Source: Bacteroidota bacterium (lineage in GTDB: Bacteria; Bacteroidota; Bacteroidia; Palsa-965). From it: a stretch of 64,000 bases of DNA. The position numbers and the translations under genes were made by a program. The stretch is taken from assembly GCA_006218065.1 (NCBI GenBank), contig VBWE01000001.1, positions 255,063 to 319,062 of the forward strand, given 5' to 3'. The notes under the pieces were generated by a model that saw nothing but the letters and a program-made list of their open reading frames with translations, searched no databases and was not told where the DNA came from. This document shows positions 17,041 to 27,183 of the stretch, in pieces (the stretch's first letter is position 1; each line of letters opens with the position of its first letter).

Positions 17041-18537
17041 ATGAACACAGGCACGGAACCGGTAACGCTGACGCGAAAAGGCGACACGAGCACCATGGAA
17101 AAACTGCACAACTACATCAACGGGAAACTCGTTGCGCCGCAAAGCGGCAAGTACTTTGATAATTACCAGCCCGCAACCGGGAAGGTCTACTCGCTCATTC
17201 CCGATTCCGGCGCAGCCGACGTACAGCTGGCCGTGGATGCCGCCAATGCCGCATTCCCGGCCTGGGCAAACACGCCCGCCGAAAAACGCGCGAAGATCAT
17301 CATGCGCATCGCCGCGCTGATCGAACGCGACCTCGAACGCCTGGCCAAAGCCGAATCGAAAGACAACGGCAAGCCGGTAGAACTCGCGCGCCGCGTGGAC
17401 ATTCCGCGCGCCGTGAGCAATTTCGAATTCTTTGCTACGGCGGTGATGCATTATGCTTCCGAATCGCACGCGATGGAGGACAGTGCCATCAACTATACGC
17501 TGCGCCAGCCCATCGGCGTAGTCGGCTGCATTTCGCCGTGGAATCTCCCGCTGTATCTTTTCACCTGGAAAATTGCGCCGGCGCTGGCTGCGGGAAACTG
17601 CGTAGTCGCTAAACCGAGCGAAGTAACACCGATGACCGCGTTCCTGCTTTCCGAACTTTGCATCGAAGCCGGGCTGCCGGCAGGTGTGCTCAACATCGTG
17701 CACGGCACGGGACCGGGTGCGGGACAGGCCATTGTGGAGCACCCGGAAATCAAAGCGATCTCTTTTACCGGCGGAACAAAAACCGGTGCAGGCATTGCGC
17801 GCACGGCGGCGCCGATGTTCAAAAAACTGTCGCTCGAACTCGGCGGAAAAAATCCGAATATCATTTTCGCCGACTGCGATTTCGACCAGGCGCTGAAAAT
17901 TACCATGCAAAGTTCATTCGCCAACCAGGGCCAGATCTGCCTCTGCGGTTCGCGGATTTTTGTCGAACGGCCAATCTATGAAAAATTCCGCGACGCCTTC
18001 GTGGCAAAAACAAAAGAACTGAAACCCGGGAATCCCGGCGATGAAAAAACGCGTCTCGGCGCCGTGGTTTCACAAAGTCACATGGAGAAAATTCTTTCGT
18101 ACATCGATCTTGCGCAGCAGGAGGGCGGGAAAATCCTGGCCGGCGGAAAGCGTGTAATGCTTGACGGCGAGTTTTCCGAAGGCTGGTATATCGAACCGAC
18201 CATCATCGAAGGACTTGCGTTTGATTGCCGCACCAACCAGGAAGAAATTTTCGGCCCCGTGGTTTCCATCATGCCTTTCGATACGGAAGAAGAAGCGCTG
18301 AACATGGCCAACAGTACCAGCTACGGCCTGGCGGCGATCGTATGGACGCAGCACCTCACGCGCGCGCACCGCGTGGCATCGAAACTGCAGAGCGGCATTG
18401 TCTGGATCAACTGCTGGCTGCTCCGCGACCTGCGCACGCCTTTCGGTGGAGTGAAACAATCGGGCGTAGGTCGCGAAGGCGGATTCAACGCGCTGAATTT
18501 TTTCACTGAAGCGAAAAATGTCTGCATAAAACTCTGA
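17041..18537 (+). CDS. NAD(P)-dependent aldehyde dehydrogenase
   Basis: 498 residues with all ALDH elements: GCISPWNLPLYLFTWKIAPALAAGN (N168), SFTGGTKTGAGIA, catalytic E266 in LELGGK, catalytic C300 in NQGQIC, and the C-terminal TPFGGVKQSGVGREGG. The FGGVKQSG end, INGK start and WINCWLLRDLRTPFGG suggest the ALDH8/2-aminomuconate or 2-hydroxymuconate semialdehyde dehydrogenase branch, as in tryptophan/kynurenine breakdown; no other pathway gene is near. ATG at 17041 or 17095. A weak -7 box TAACTTCG lies at 17020. Confidence 0.9.
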   Translation: MNTGTEPVTLTRKGDTSTMEKLHNYINGKLVAPQSGKYFDNYQPATGKVYSLIPDSGAADVQLAVDAANAAFPAWANTPAEKRAKIIMRIAALIERDLERLAKAESKDNGKPVELARRVDIPRAVSNFEFFATAVMHYASESHAMEDSAINYTLRQPIGVVGCISPWNLPLYLFTWKIAPALAAGNCVVAKPSEVTPMTAFLLSELCIEAGLPAGVLNIVHGTGPGAGQAIVEHPEIKAISFTGGTKTGAGIARTAAPMFKKLSLELGGKNPNIIFADCDFDQALKITMQSSFANQGQICLCGSRIFVERPIYEKFRDAFVAKTKELKPGNPGDEKTRLGAVVSQSHMEKILSYIDLAQQEGGKILAGGKRVMLDGEFSEGWYIEPTIIEGLAFDCRTNQEEIFGPVVSIMPFDTEEEALNMANSTSYGLAAIVWTQHLTRAHRVASKLQSGIVWINCWLLRDLRTPFGGVKQSGVGREGGFNALNFFTEAKNVCIKL

Positions 18538-18539
18538 AC

Positions 18540-19658
18540 GTGTTGAATACGGCTTTTCGTTTTGTCCTTTGTTTTTTGTTTTTTGCTTTTTTCATCCTGC
18601 AATCCTGCGGCGGGAAAAACGAGCCGGACCTTTCGGAAAAAGAATATCGCCGTTTTGCCGAAGCGCTGGACAGTGCGCTGGATGCCGGGAACCCGAATTT
18701 CCTGAAAACCAATTCCGACCTGGATGAGCTGGGCGAAGAACGCGCGCGCAAATTAAAACTCCGGCTGGCCGACGTTAAAAATTTCAAACAGGCCTTCTCC
18801 GAAGGAATGCAGGCTGTTTTTGATACGCTGGCCTGGAGAGGAAAGGGAGGCGACTTCGAATATATCCGTTACGAACAAAAAAACGGCGAGCACCATGCGT
18901 TCCTTCGCCTGTTTTACGAACAGGGTGGAATCAACTACTATGATTTTATACTCGGTTCAAAAAACGGGAAGCCGGTTGTTCGCGACATTTATGTTTTTAT
19001 CATCGGGCGGACGATCGGCGAAGCGGTAGGCAGCGACGCATCTTCCGGCATGAAACGAAGCGACTCGGTCAATACACTGAAAATTTTCCGCGAACAGGCG
19101 TCAACCGGCAACGTGCCCGAAACAATCCTGGCTTATAATACGCTTCCGAAAAAATATCGCGAAGTCAAATCGGTGCTGCTTCAGTATATGAGTATTTGTT
19201 CCGGCCACGATGCCGAAGAATACGCAGCAGCAGCAGCGACATTTAAAAAATTATACCGCGACGACGCAGGGTACAACCTGCTCATGTTTGACGACTGTTC
19301 GAAAACAGGCGATTACAGAAAATCGATTTATTATCTCGACGAGCTGGACAAAATCGTAAAGGATCCCTTACTCGATTATTACCGCGCGAACCTGTATTCC
19401 GCGATGGACAGCACGGAACGCAGCCTGGAATTATTCCGGAAAGTCGCCGAAAACATGCCCGGCCTCGCCCGCGAACGTTCCTGCCGCGCCATACTCAACA
19501 CGCATATTTATTACAGTGAATATGACAAAGCGCTTGCCGTTTGCAAAGAACTCGTCAGCCGGAAGTTTTTTACAAAACAGGAAGTGGAAGAAACCCTGCT
19601 CGAAGAACAAACCCTTTTCCTCCTGCTCCCTGACGTAGTCGCCTGGCTCGGCGAATAG
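18540..19658 (+). CDS. TPR-like lipoprotein of unknown function
   Basis: 372 residues. GTG start two bases after the aldehyde dehydrogenase stop; there is no nearby ATG. Lipoprotein signal (LCFLFFAFFILQSCGG), a middle beta-rich domain, and a helical C-terminal half with TPR-like pairs (YYRANLYSAMDSTERSLELFRKVAENMP, THIYYSEYDKALAVCKELVSRKF). Probably a periplasmic or outer-membrane scaffold; shares a transcript with the dehydrogenase, with no clear functional reason. Confidence 0.65.
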   Translation: MLNTAFRFVLCFLFFAFFILQSCGGKNEPDLSEKEYRRFAEALDSALDAGNPNFLKTNSDLDELGEERARKLKLRLADVKNFKQAFSEGMQAVFDTLAWRGKGGDFEYIRYEQKNGEHHAFLRLFYEQGGINYYDFILGSKNGKPVVRDIYVFIIGRTIGEAVGSDASSGMKRSDSVNTLKIFREQASTGNVPETILAYNTLPKKYREVKSVLLQYMSICSGHDAEEYAAAAATFKKLYRDDAGYNLLMFDDCSKTGDYRKSIYYLDELDKIVKDPLLDYYRANLYSAMDSTERSLELFRKVAENMPGLARERSCRAILNTHIYYSEYDKALAVCKELVSRKFFTKQEVEETLLEEQTLFLLLPDVVAWLGE

Positions 19659-19680
19659 TAAAGAATGATCCCGGATGCAT

Positions 19681-19740
19681 CCGCATTCTCTTCGTGTTTC
19701 TTTGTGACTTGGTGCCTTTGTGGCAAGAGCCATACAGGAC
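19681..19740. repeat. Interspersed intergenic repeat, copy 2
   Basis: Same T/G-rich element as at 9361-9420: CTTCGTGTTTCTTTGTG ... TTTGTGGCAAGAGC(C)ATACAGGACA. The middle ten bases differ most. It again sits between the end of a lipoprotein gene and the start of another plus-strand gene. Confidence 0.6.
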
Positions 19741-19823
19741 AAAAGTCGCTGCCGGAAAAACAGCGGTCTTGACTGGCATACTGATTTTGGTTTACCTTTC
19801 CTGCTCACCAAAACCAACACGCC

Positions 19824-20243
19824 ATGCTTAAAGACTTTTTTGACCATGCGAACTGGCTCGCCATTTTTGTAGCCACTTTGGTTTATTTCGTCGTCGGAGC
19901 GCTCTGGTATTCACCGATTCTCTTTGCCAAAATCTGGGTTTCACTGCTTCCTTCGCCTCCTTCGGAAGAAGACAAAAAGCGGATGCCTATGCTGATGGTG
20001 TTTACACTGATCGGTAATTTCGCCGCGGTTTTTGCGATTGCTTTTTTTGCCTGGATCATGGCCTGCGGCACGGTTGTTCCCGCGCTGAAACTCGGTTTAT
20101 TCGTCAGCCTGTGCTTCTGTGCAACCGTGATGGGCATCAACATGATGTACGAAAAACGTCCGCTGAAACTGATGATGATCAATATCGGTTACCACGTGGT
20201 GGGAATTTGTGCGGCAGCCGTTATCGTGGCGCTGTGGAAATAA
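19824..20243 (+). CDS. DUF1761 membrane protein
   Basis: 139 residues, four helices. The N-terminus NWLAIFVATLVYFVVGALWYSPILFAKIW and the later LKLGLFVSLCFCATVMGINMMYEKRPLKLMMINIGYHVVGI match the DUF1761 pattern (WYSPxLFxxxW; YExRxxxLxxINxGYH). Function unknown. Convergent with the sensor kinase eight bases away. Confidence 0.82.
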   Translation: MLKDFFDHANWLAIFVATLVYFVVGALWYSPILFAKIWVSLLPSPPSEEDKKRMPMLMVFTLIGNFAAVFAIAFFAWIMACGTVVPALKLGLFVSLCFCATVMGINMMYEKRPLKLMMINIGYHVVGICAAAVIVALWK

Positions 20244-20251
20244 AACCGTAA

Positions 20252-21769
20252 TTACTTTTTCAGCACAATCCGGAACGTGGTCCCTTTGTCGGCTTCCGAG
20301 CGCTTGACGAAAATTTTTCCTTCGTGGTAATTTTCGATAATCCGCTTGCATAATGAAAGGCCGAGTCCCCAGCCGCGCTGTTTGGTAGTATATCCCGGCT
20401 CGAAAACCGTTTTGTATTTCGACTTGGGCATGCCTTTGCCCGTATCCGTGATGTCGATGTACGCGGTTTGCATATGGTCGCTGAGTTCGATCGTGATGCT
20501 ACCTTTCCCGTCCATCGCATCCACCGCGTTGCGGCACAGGTTTTCGATGACCCAGGCAAAAAGCGGCACATTCACCGGGACAGGAAGTTGCTGGAGCCCG
20601 TTGGTCTGGATAATGAAGGTCACGTCCTTCGGCGAACGCGAGCGCATATATTCTACCGCACTGTCGAGCGCTTCCACCATATTCGTGCGTTCGAGTTTCG
20701 GTCTCGACCCGATCTTCGAGAAACGCTCGGTAATCATTTCCAGGCGCTTGATATCGTGCCCGATTTCATTCAGTATACCTTCGTCAACGCCTTTCATTTT
20801 CAGGTATTCCATCCAGGCAAAAAGCGCCGAAAGCGGCGTGCCGAGCTGGTGCGCCGTTTCCTTAGCCATGCCTACCCAGACTAAATTCTGTTCCGCCCGC
20901 CGGGATGTGCTGAAAAGCAGGTAAGCCACAACCAGGAAAACGCCGACTACGCCGAGCAGCACCAGCGGAAGAAAACGAAGCTGCTGCAGGTAGGGCGATT
21001 CCATGTAATAAATCACGTTGCCCCTGCCGCGGCCGTTGCCGATGGATACTTTGATCTTGTTTCCGCTGAGCTGCATTTTTTTGTACACCTCCTGCACGTA
21101 TGCGGCGGAATCTTTCGAATGAATTTTCTGGTCGTCGAAATTTCCGAACGCGATGATCTCGTTGGTTACCGAATCCGCATAAACGGCCGGAGCCGAAGTC
21201 GGGTTGGAAGCGACTTCGCGGATAAACGACCGTTCGTTATCCTCGAACGACTGCCGGATTTCGGTAAATACTTCGGAGTCTTTGTAAAAAAGAAAATGCA
21301 GGCGCCCGTTTCCAAGATTGATCGCGATGGAATCGTGCTGATCGCGCATAATGGCCAGCTGCTCTTCCAGGTATGCCGGATCGTTCCCTTTGATCGAATC
21401 CAGGTTGCGCGTGGAAATAATTTTCCCGGCGTCATCTACCAGCATCACGGGAACATTTTCATTCCCCTTGATGACTTCGAAAATAAAACTGTAATCGTTC
21501 AGGTCTTTGGCCAGCTGGCGGTTGGCCTCGGCCCAGAGTTCCATTTTTTTCCGCTCTTCGCGCGCGATTTTTTCATAGAGCTGGCCGGTAACTTCCATCA
21601 ACACGGCCTTGCGGCGAACGGCTTCGGCCCAAAGCTCCACGTTGCGCTTTTCACTTTTGGCGATATTGCTTACCAGGAATCCCGAATAGAGCAGCGACGC
21701 TCCAACGATAATCGCCGCCGAGATCAGCAGCAGCCATTTCCATACCTGTTTCCGGGAATAAATATTCAT
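20252..21769 (-). CDS. Sensor histidine kinase
   Basis: 505 residues: N-terminal membrane helix (about 10-30), a periplasmic helical region of roughly 230 residues with a repeated ELWAEA phrase, a second helix (about 275-295, FLPLVLLGVVGVFLVVAYLLF), a HisKA motif AKETAHQLGTPLSAL and a HATPase domain with N box ENLCRNAVDAMDGKG, G1 DTGKGMPKSKY and G2 RGWGLGLSLCKRIIENYH. No response regulator gene is adjacent, so it is an orphan kinase; its partner and signal are unknown. Six bases downstream of marC-like gene on the same strand. Confidence 0.92.
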   Translation of the reverse strand: MNIYSRKQVWKWLLLISAAIIVGASLLYSGFLVSNIAKSEKRNVELWAEAVRRKAVLMEVTGQLYEKIAREERKKMELWAEANRQLAKDLNDYSFIFEVIKGNENVPVMLVDDAGKIISTRNLDSIKGNDPAYLEEQLAIMRDQHDSIAINLGNGRLHFLFYKDSEVFTEIRQSFEDNERSFIREVASNPTSAPAVYADSVTNEIIAFGNFDDQKIHSKDSAAYVQEVYKKMQLSGNKIKVSIGNGRGRGNVIYYMESPYLQQLRFLPLVLLGVVGVFLVVAYLLFSTSRRAEQNLVWVGMAKETAHQLGTPLSALFAWMEYLKMKGVDEGILNEIGHDIKRLEMITERFSKIGSRPKLERTNMVEALDSAVEYMRSRSPKDVTFIIQTNGLQQLPVPVNVPLFAWVIENLCRNAVDAMDGKGSITIELSDHMQTAYIDITDTGKGMPKSKYKTVFEPGYTTKQRGWGLGLSLCKRIIENYHEGKIFVKRSEADKGTTFRIVLKK

Positions 21770-21775
21770 CGCTTC

Positions 21776-22429
21776 TCAGGAACGCCCTTTGAGAAGGACA
21801 TTCAGACCGTCGTAAAGGTAAGAAACGGCCTGTTCCGTTGTTTTAGTGTCCTCAAACAGTTTAGCCGCGTGCGTGCGGAACAGTTTTACGGCAAGCGCCA
21901 GCAGGATTATGCCGAATACTTTACGCAGGATGGCGACGCCTCCCACGCCCAGCATTTTCTCCAGCCGGGCGATATTCCGGAGCACGACATACACGATGAT
22001 CACGTTGATGGCGATCGCGATCAGGATCGTGAGTATGGTGTATTCCGCGCGGAGAGAGAGCAGCGTGGTCAGCGTTCCGGTCCCGGCAATAAGCGGGAAA
22101 GCGAGCGGCATTACGGATGCGGTTGAAGGAACTTCGTCTTTATACAAACGGATACCGAGAATCATTTCCAGCGCAAGAAAGAAAAGCACGAATGAACCGG
22201 CTATCGCGAAATCGGAAACGGCAAGCCCGATCAGGCCGAGAATCTGTTCGCCGATAAAGAGGAAAACCACCATGATACCCAGCGAAACCAGCGAAGCCTT
22301 GCCGGTCTGAAGTTCTCCTACTTTCTGGCGCAGCCCGATAATAACCGGGATAGAGCCGACCACGTCAATTACCGCAAAAAGCACCATCGTTACGGTTGCG
22401 ATCGCTTTGAAGTCAAGAGTCCAGTCCAT
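21776..22429 (-). CDS. MarC family membrane protein
   Basis: 217 residues, six helices. The opening FKAIATVTMVLFAVIDVVGSIPVIIGL and the middle MPLAFPLIAGTGTLTTLLSLRAEY (P-x-A-x-P-L-I-A-G-x-G) are MarC signatures. Despite the name, MarC proteins have no proven role in multidrug resistance; transport is presumed. Probably transcribed with the sensor kinase gene that follows. Confidence 0.9.
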   Translation of the reverse strand: MDWTLDFKAIATVTMVLFAVIDVVGSIPVIIGLRQKVGELQTGKASLVSLGIMVVFLFIGEQILGLIGLAVSDFAIAGSFVLFFLALEMILGIRLYKDEVPSTASVMPLAFPLIAGTGTLTTLLSLRAEYTILTILIAIAINVIIVYVVLRNIARLEKMLGVGGVAILRKVFGIILLALAVKLFRTHAAKLFEDTKTTEQAVSYLYDGLNVLLKGRS

Positions 22430-22555
22430 GTTTACCTGTTTTTCCCGACAAAAGTAGAAAGAATGAATATGCCTGTTACTGAAACCCTATATACATAATT
22501 ACGTATCTTTCGTTGACTGTTTCCTATGGCTTCAAGGCTGCATATCTGCAAGGGC

Positions 22556-23842
22556 ATGGCTGCTAAAAAATTACTTTTTGCCGGGCTCTTTTTTTTGCTG
22601 ATTCCCGCCGTTTTACGGGCCCAGGGCGATCTCCGCTTTTTCGGTACCGCGGTCAAAGGCAAACAACCCCTCCCGGGAGCAACCGTAACGGTAATCATGG
22701 ACGGAACCACCCAGCTTTACCAGCTCACCACGGGAAAAAACGGCAAATTCAAATTCACCATCGATCTCGGGCACGAATACCGGATCAACTATTCCGCGCC
22801 GGGCTGCGTGCCTATGCACATGCTGCTGAACCTGAAAGTGCCGCCGGATAAAGCCTGGATTTATCCCGACTACGTGGCCGAAGTTCCTTTTTTCGAAGAA
22901 AACGCACCGAATGTTAATACGGCTCTTTTTGCGCGTGAGCCTTTTATTAAAGTGATGTTCGACGGGAAAACCGGCTTCCAGGATGATCCTTCCTGGCGCT
23001 TCATCGATCGTGTTTTTAAAGATGTGAACGAGGATAAAAAACGCCAGCAGGAACTCGCTGCGCTCAAAGAAGCCGAAGAACGCGCACGCCGCGAGGCTGA
23101 AGAACGCGAGCGCGAAGACGATGCGCGCAAAAAACTGCTGGCCCTGCGCGAAGCTGAAGAACGCGCCAAAGCCGAAGAAGAAGCGCGCCGCCTGAAAGCC
23201 ATCGCCGAAGCAAGAGCCAAAGCCGACCAGGAAAAGGAAAAAGAAACGATGGAATCCGAAGCCATCCGGCTCGAGCGCGAAAAACAGGAACGCCTGGCCC
23301 TCGAGGCACGAAACAAAGGCATCAAGTCGCAATATGAAAACAGCCTGCTCAAACTGGTTGCCGAAAGCGAACGGCAGGCCAATATGCAGAAGTTCACCAA
23401 CATGAAACGCGATGCCGAAGGCAGTTCCGTGGTGGAAATCATGCGTCTCGAAGCCGATCGCATCGGGCGAAGCGGTTTCCTGAACGAACAGGAAAAAATG
23501 CGCCGGAAACATACCCTGGAAAACAAGCAGATCAAAACCAACCAGGAAAAACGGCTTGTGCAGGATGCCGCACGGATCGAACGGGAAAGTAAATCGGCTT
23601 TGCTGAAGCCTGTAGTGAAGATCAATGCGTATTCTTACAACCCTTCTCCCAATATTGCTATTTCAACGAGCCCCGGTTTTTTATCCGATACCAAAACAAC
23701 CGTCATATCCTGGCCCGGCGGCAAACGCGACACATTCCGCGCGGAAACCTGGTGGTGGGGCGTAACCTATTTCTACAAAAACGATCAGGCGATCGACGCA
23801 AAAATCTATTATGCTGAACTGGCTGCTCTCAAAAAACGCTGA
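22556..23842 (+). CDS. Exported carboxypeptidase-regulatory-like / coiled-coil protein
   Basis: About 428 residues. Signal peptide MAAKKLLFAGLFFLLIPAVLRAQ; a CarboxypepD_reg-like beta domain (FFGTAVKGKQPLPGATVTVIMDGT...LTTGKNGKFKFTIDLGHEYRINYS) over the first 90 residues; a long charged coiled coil (about 165-350) rich in AEERARREAEE-type heptads; and a small C-terminal domain ending KTTVISWPGGKRDTFRAETWWWG. An upstream ATG at 22526 would lengthen the signal by ten residues. A -7-like box TATCTTTC is at 22504. Stop lies four bases before the next gene, so the two are an operon; the role is unknown. Confidence 0.7.
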   Translation: MAAKKLLFAGLFFLLIPAVLRAQGDLRFFGTAVKGKQPLPGATVTVIMDGTTQLYQLTTGKNGKFKFTIDLGHEYRINYSAPGCVPMHMLLNLKVPPDKAWIYPDYVAEVPFFEENAPNVNTALFAREPFIKVMFDGKTGFQDDPSWRFIDRVFKDVNEDKKRQQELAALKEAEERARREAEEREREDDARKKLLALREAEERAKAEEEARRLKAIAEARAKADQEKEKETMESEAIRLEREKQERLALEARNKGIKSQYENSLLKLVAESERQANMQKFTNMKRDAEGSSVVEIMRLEADRIGRSGFLNEQEKMRRKHTLENKQIKTNQEKRLVQDAARIERESKSALLKPVVKINAYSYNPSPNIAISTSPGFLSDTKTTVISWPGGKRDTFRAETWWWGVTYFYKNDQAIDAKIYYAELAALKKR

Positions 23843-23846
23843 ACGG

Positions 23847-26800
23847 ATGCGTTTTCTTCTTGCTCTTTACCTGCTGCTGCTTCCGGCTTTATTCCGCGCG
23901 CAAACCACCAGTTTCATTCACTACGGCGTGGAACAGGGACTTGCACAATCGCAGGTGCAGACGCTCATCCAGGACAAAGAAGGCAATCTCTGGATCGGGA
24001 CGCTGGCGGGCCTGTCAAAATACAACGGCCGCGAATTCACCAACTTTTCACGGAAAAACGGGCTGGCCGAAGACTGGATCACCTGCTCGTACAAAGACAC
24101 CAGCGGCGACCTCTGGTTCGGTCACTGGGCCGGCGGCGTTTCGCGCTACAATGCCGGGCTGAAAAAACTCGAATCGCTCGAACTGGAAGAATACACACGT
24201 TTTAAAACGGTAACGGCAATTACCCGCGACAAGCACGGTTCGTTCTGGATCGCGACGGACGGCGCCGGCATTTTTATTTACGCTCCCGGGAAAAACCAGA
24301 TGTCTTCGCTCTCGCTCGACGATGGCCTGCCGTCGGAAAACGTGTACGGTCTGTGCAAAGACGGGATGGATAATATCTGGATGACGACAGATAAAGGCAT
24401 TTGCATTTACAATGAAAATACGGAACTCGCATCGCCTTCTTCATACGAACGCCTGAATCTTGCCGACGGGCTGCCATCGAACCTGTTCACGGCCATCGCG
24501 CTGGTGAACCAGAACGAAATGTGGCTCGGAACGGCCGACGCCGGGGTGGTGGTGCTCACCATTCCGAAAGGGTTTATGGCGCGTTCGGCCAAAACGCTGG
24601 CACCGCACCTGCGGCAGTATGCGCAGGGCAACGGGCTGGGCGCAAATTTCATTGAAACGATTTGCCCGGATTCGCGGGGAAACGTCTGGATCGGGACTAC
24701 CGGCGGAGGCGCCTGCAAGATTTCCCCCGCTGCATCCGCCGACCGGAACGATGCACTCAGCCGCGCCACCCTGAAAAATTATTCCACGCGGCAGGGCCTC
24801 AATTATTTCAATGTAAAAACACTGCTCGAAGACCGCGAAGGAAATGTCTGGATCGGTACCGATGTCGGGCTGAACCAGTACCGCGGCGAACGCTTCCAGC
24901 TTTTCGACCGGGCCGACGGGCTGGTGAACGATATCGTCTGGGCGGTTTGCTCTGACCGCAACGGCAACCTCTGGCTGGGGACAAATGACGGGCTTACCAA
25001 AATCAGTTTCTACAAACTGCCGCTTACCGGTGAAACGAAATTCACGGTGAAGAATTACGGAACGGACAACGGACTCGGCAGTAATGTGATCTTATCCGCA
25101 TACGAAGACGCGAACGGCAACCTCTGGTTCGGAACGGGTTTCGGGGGAGTGAGCAAACTGGCCCCGGGAAGCGAGCGGTTCGAAACGTACACGAAAAGCG
25201 ACGGGCTGGCCAACGACGTGGTTTACGCCATCAACAGCGACAGCAAAGGCAACCTCTGGTTCGGAACGAAAGAAGGCGCATCCCGTTTCGATCCGCAGAC
25301 CAAAACGTTCCGGAACTTCAATACCGGCGACGGGCTGGGCGGAAACCACGTGTACCGGATTTTCCGCGACAGCAAAGGACTGCTTTGGTTCGGGGCGCTG
25401 GGCGGTTACCTTTCCGTGTATGACGGTTCCGCTTTCCGCAGGTATGATGAAGGCAGCGGCGTGGCGCATCGTTTTATTCTCTGCATCAACGAAGACAAAA
25501 AACACAACCTCTGGTTCGGCGCGTATGGCGGCGGACTGTACATGTATAACGGGAAAACGTTCCGGAATTATACCACGCGCGACGGCATGACCACCGACTC
25601 ACCGTATGCGATACTGGTTGACGCCAACGACCAGGTATGGATCGGGAACAGCCGCGGCATCGACCGTTTCAATCCTGCCGACAGCAGTTTCGCACACTTC
25701 GGCCGCAGCGAAGGATTCCTCGGCGTTGAAGTCAACCCGAACGCCGCCTGCATCGACAAGAACAACAAAGTCTGGTTCGGCACCATCATGGGCGCTGTAA
25801 AATTCGACCCGGCGGAAAACAGGAAAAACGAAAGCGAACCGATCACCAAACTGACCGGGCTTAAAATTTTTATGAAGGATGCCGAATTCCCGGAAGACGC
25901 GGAATTCAGCTACGACCAGAACCACCTCACGTTCCGTTTTGTCGGGGCCAGCCTCACCAGTCCCGAAAAAGTAAAGTATCAATACAAACTGGAAGGATTC
26001 GACAACGACTGGTCCCCGGGACTTACTTCGCTGAACGAAGCCGTATACTCCAACCTCCCGCCGGGAGAATACACTTTTTTGCTCAAGGCGGTGAACAACG
26101 ACGGCGTTCAGAATAAAGAACCCGCCAAATACCGATTCTTCATCAAGCCGCCTTTCTGGCAAACCGCCGTTTTTTACGTGATCGCCATACTCTTCGTGAT
26201 TTTCTGCATCTACGGTTTTGACAAGATGCGCACGCGGAACCTGAAAAAACAAAAACGCGAACTGGAACAAAAAGTAGAAGAGCGCACGCTCGAACTGGCC
26301 CTGCGCAACGAAGAACTCGCGCAGAAAAACAAGGAAGTCACTGACAGCATCCGCTACGCGAAACGCCTGCAGGATGCCATGATGACCCCGGTGCGTGATA
26401 TCCGGAAACGGTTGCCGGATATGTTCCTTTTATATAAACCGAAAGACATCGTGAGCGGCGATTTTTATTACTTCCGTGAATTTGGTGACCATGTTCTGCT
26501 TGCCGCGATCGACTGCACGGGGCACGGCGTTCCGGGTGCGTTCATGAGCGTTGTTACCAAGGATATTCTCGATGAAGCCGTGCGCGGTCACGAAACCGAG
26601 GCGCCGGCGGTCATCCTCGACCGCCTCAATAAAATGATCTCCGAAAAACTGCGCCAGACCTTCGGCGATACGCGTGTGCGCGACGGCGTGGATATTGCGC
26701 TCTGCCTGCTTCATACACGCACGCTGGAAATGCAGTATGCCGGTTCATTCAGCCCGCTGTTTCACTTCCGCGGAAAATTATTCACGGAATACAAACCCGA

Positions 26801-27089
26801 TAAAATTTCCATCGGCAGTTGGAGCGACGATCCTTCCAAAACATACACCACGCATAAAATCCAGCTCAATCCCGGCGATACGTTTTACATTTTCAGCGAC
26901 GGGTATGCCGACCAGTTCGGCGGTCCGCAGGGGAAAAAATTCAAGAGCGCCCAGATGAAAGCATTGCTGCTGAGCATCCTGGACAAAGACCTCGAAGAAC
27001 AGGGGCGCGTACTCGATCAGACCATCGAAGAATGGCGCGGAGCGCTGGAACAGGTGGATGATATGCTCGTGATCGGGGTGCGCGTATAA
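23847..27089 (+). CDS. Propeller-Y_Y_Y-SpoIIE signalling phosphatase
   Basis: 1080 residues. Signal peptide MRFLLALYLLLLPALFRAQ; two-component-regulator propeller repeats over about 20-640 (recurring GNLWIGT/GNLWFGT... blocks, some 14); a Y_Y_Y domain (about 671-755); one membrane helix (about 769-790); a coiled coil with EQKVEERTLELALRNEELAQKN; and a C-terminal SpoIIE/PP2C Ser/Thr phosphatase (from about 857: KDIVSGDFYYF, LAAIDCTGHGVPGAFMS, FSDGYADQFGG). It senses outside ligands and likely dephosphorylates an anti-anti-sigma partner inside. The longer ORF from 23811 overlaps the upstream gene; the later ATG gives a proper signal. Confidence 0.9.
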   Translation: MRFLLALYLLLLPALFRAQTTSFIHYGVEQGLAQSQVQTLIQDKEGNLWIGTLAGLSKYNGREFTNFSRKNGLAEDWITCSYKDTSGDLWFGHWAGGVSRYNAGLKKLESLELEEYTRFKTVTAITRDKHGSFWIATDGAGIFIYAPGKNQMSSLSLDDGLPSENVYGLCKDGMDNIWMTTDKGICIYNENTELASPSSYERLNLADGLPSNLFTAIALVNQNEMWLGTADAGVVVLTIPKGFMARSAKTLAPHLRQYAQGNGLGANFIETICPDSRGNVWIGTTGGGACKISPAASADRNDALSRATLKNYSTRQGLNYFNVKTLLEDREGNVWIGTDVGLNQYRGERFQLFDRADGLVNDIVWAVCSDRNGNLWLGTNDGLTKISFYKLPLTGETKFTVKNYGTDNGLGSNVILSAYEDANGNLWFGTGFGGVSKLAPGSERFETYTKSDGLANDVVYAINSDSKGNLWFGTKEGASRFDPQTKTFRNFNTGDGLGGNHVYRIFRDSKGLLWFGALGGYLSVYDGSAFRRYDEGSGVAHRFILCINEDKKHNLWFGAYGGGLYMYNGKTFRNYTTRDGMTTDSPYAILVDANDQVWIGNSRGIDRFNPADSSFAHFGRSEGFLGVEVNPNAACIDKNNKVWFGTIMGAVKFDPAENRKNESEPITKLTGLKIFMKDAEFPEDAEFSYDQNHLTFRFVGASLTSPEKVKYQYKLEGFDNDWSPGLTSLNEAVYSNLPPGEYTFLLKAVNNDGVQNKEPAKYRFFIKPPFWQTAVFYVIAILFVIFCIYGFDKMRTRNLKKQKRELEQKVEERTLELALRNEELAQKNKEVTDSIRYAKRLQDAMMTPVRDIRKRLPDMFLLYKPKDIVSGDFYYFREFGDHVLLAAIDCTGHGVPGAFMSVVTKDILDEAVRGHETEAPAVILDRLNKMISEKLRQTFGDTRVRDGVDIALCLLHTRTLEMQYAGSFSPLFHFRGKLFTEYKPDKISIGSWSDDPSKTYTTHKIQLNPGDTFYIFSDGYADQFGGPQGKKFKSAQMKALLLSILDKDLEEQGRVLDQTIEEWRGALEQVDDMLVIGVRV

Positions 27090-27183
27090 AAGTCCTTCTC
27101 CCTACCGGAAATGATAATGCACCGTTTACGATAAACAGAAACGGATAAATCCTGGCTTTTCCTGGGAAAGGTTTATAAAAATA

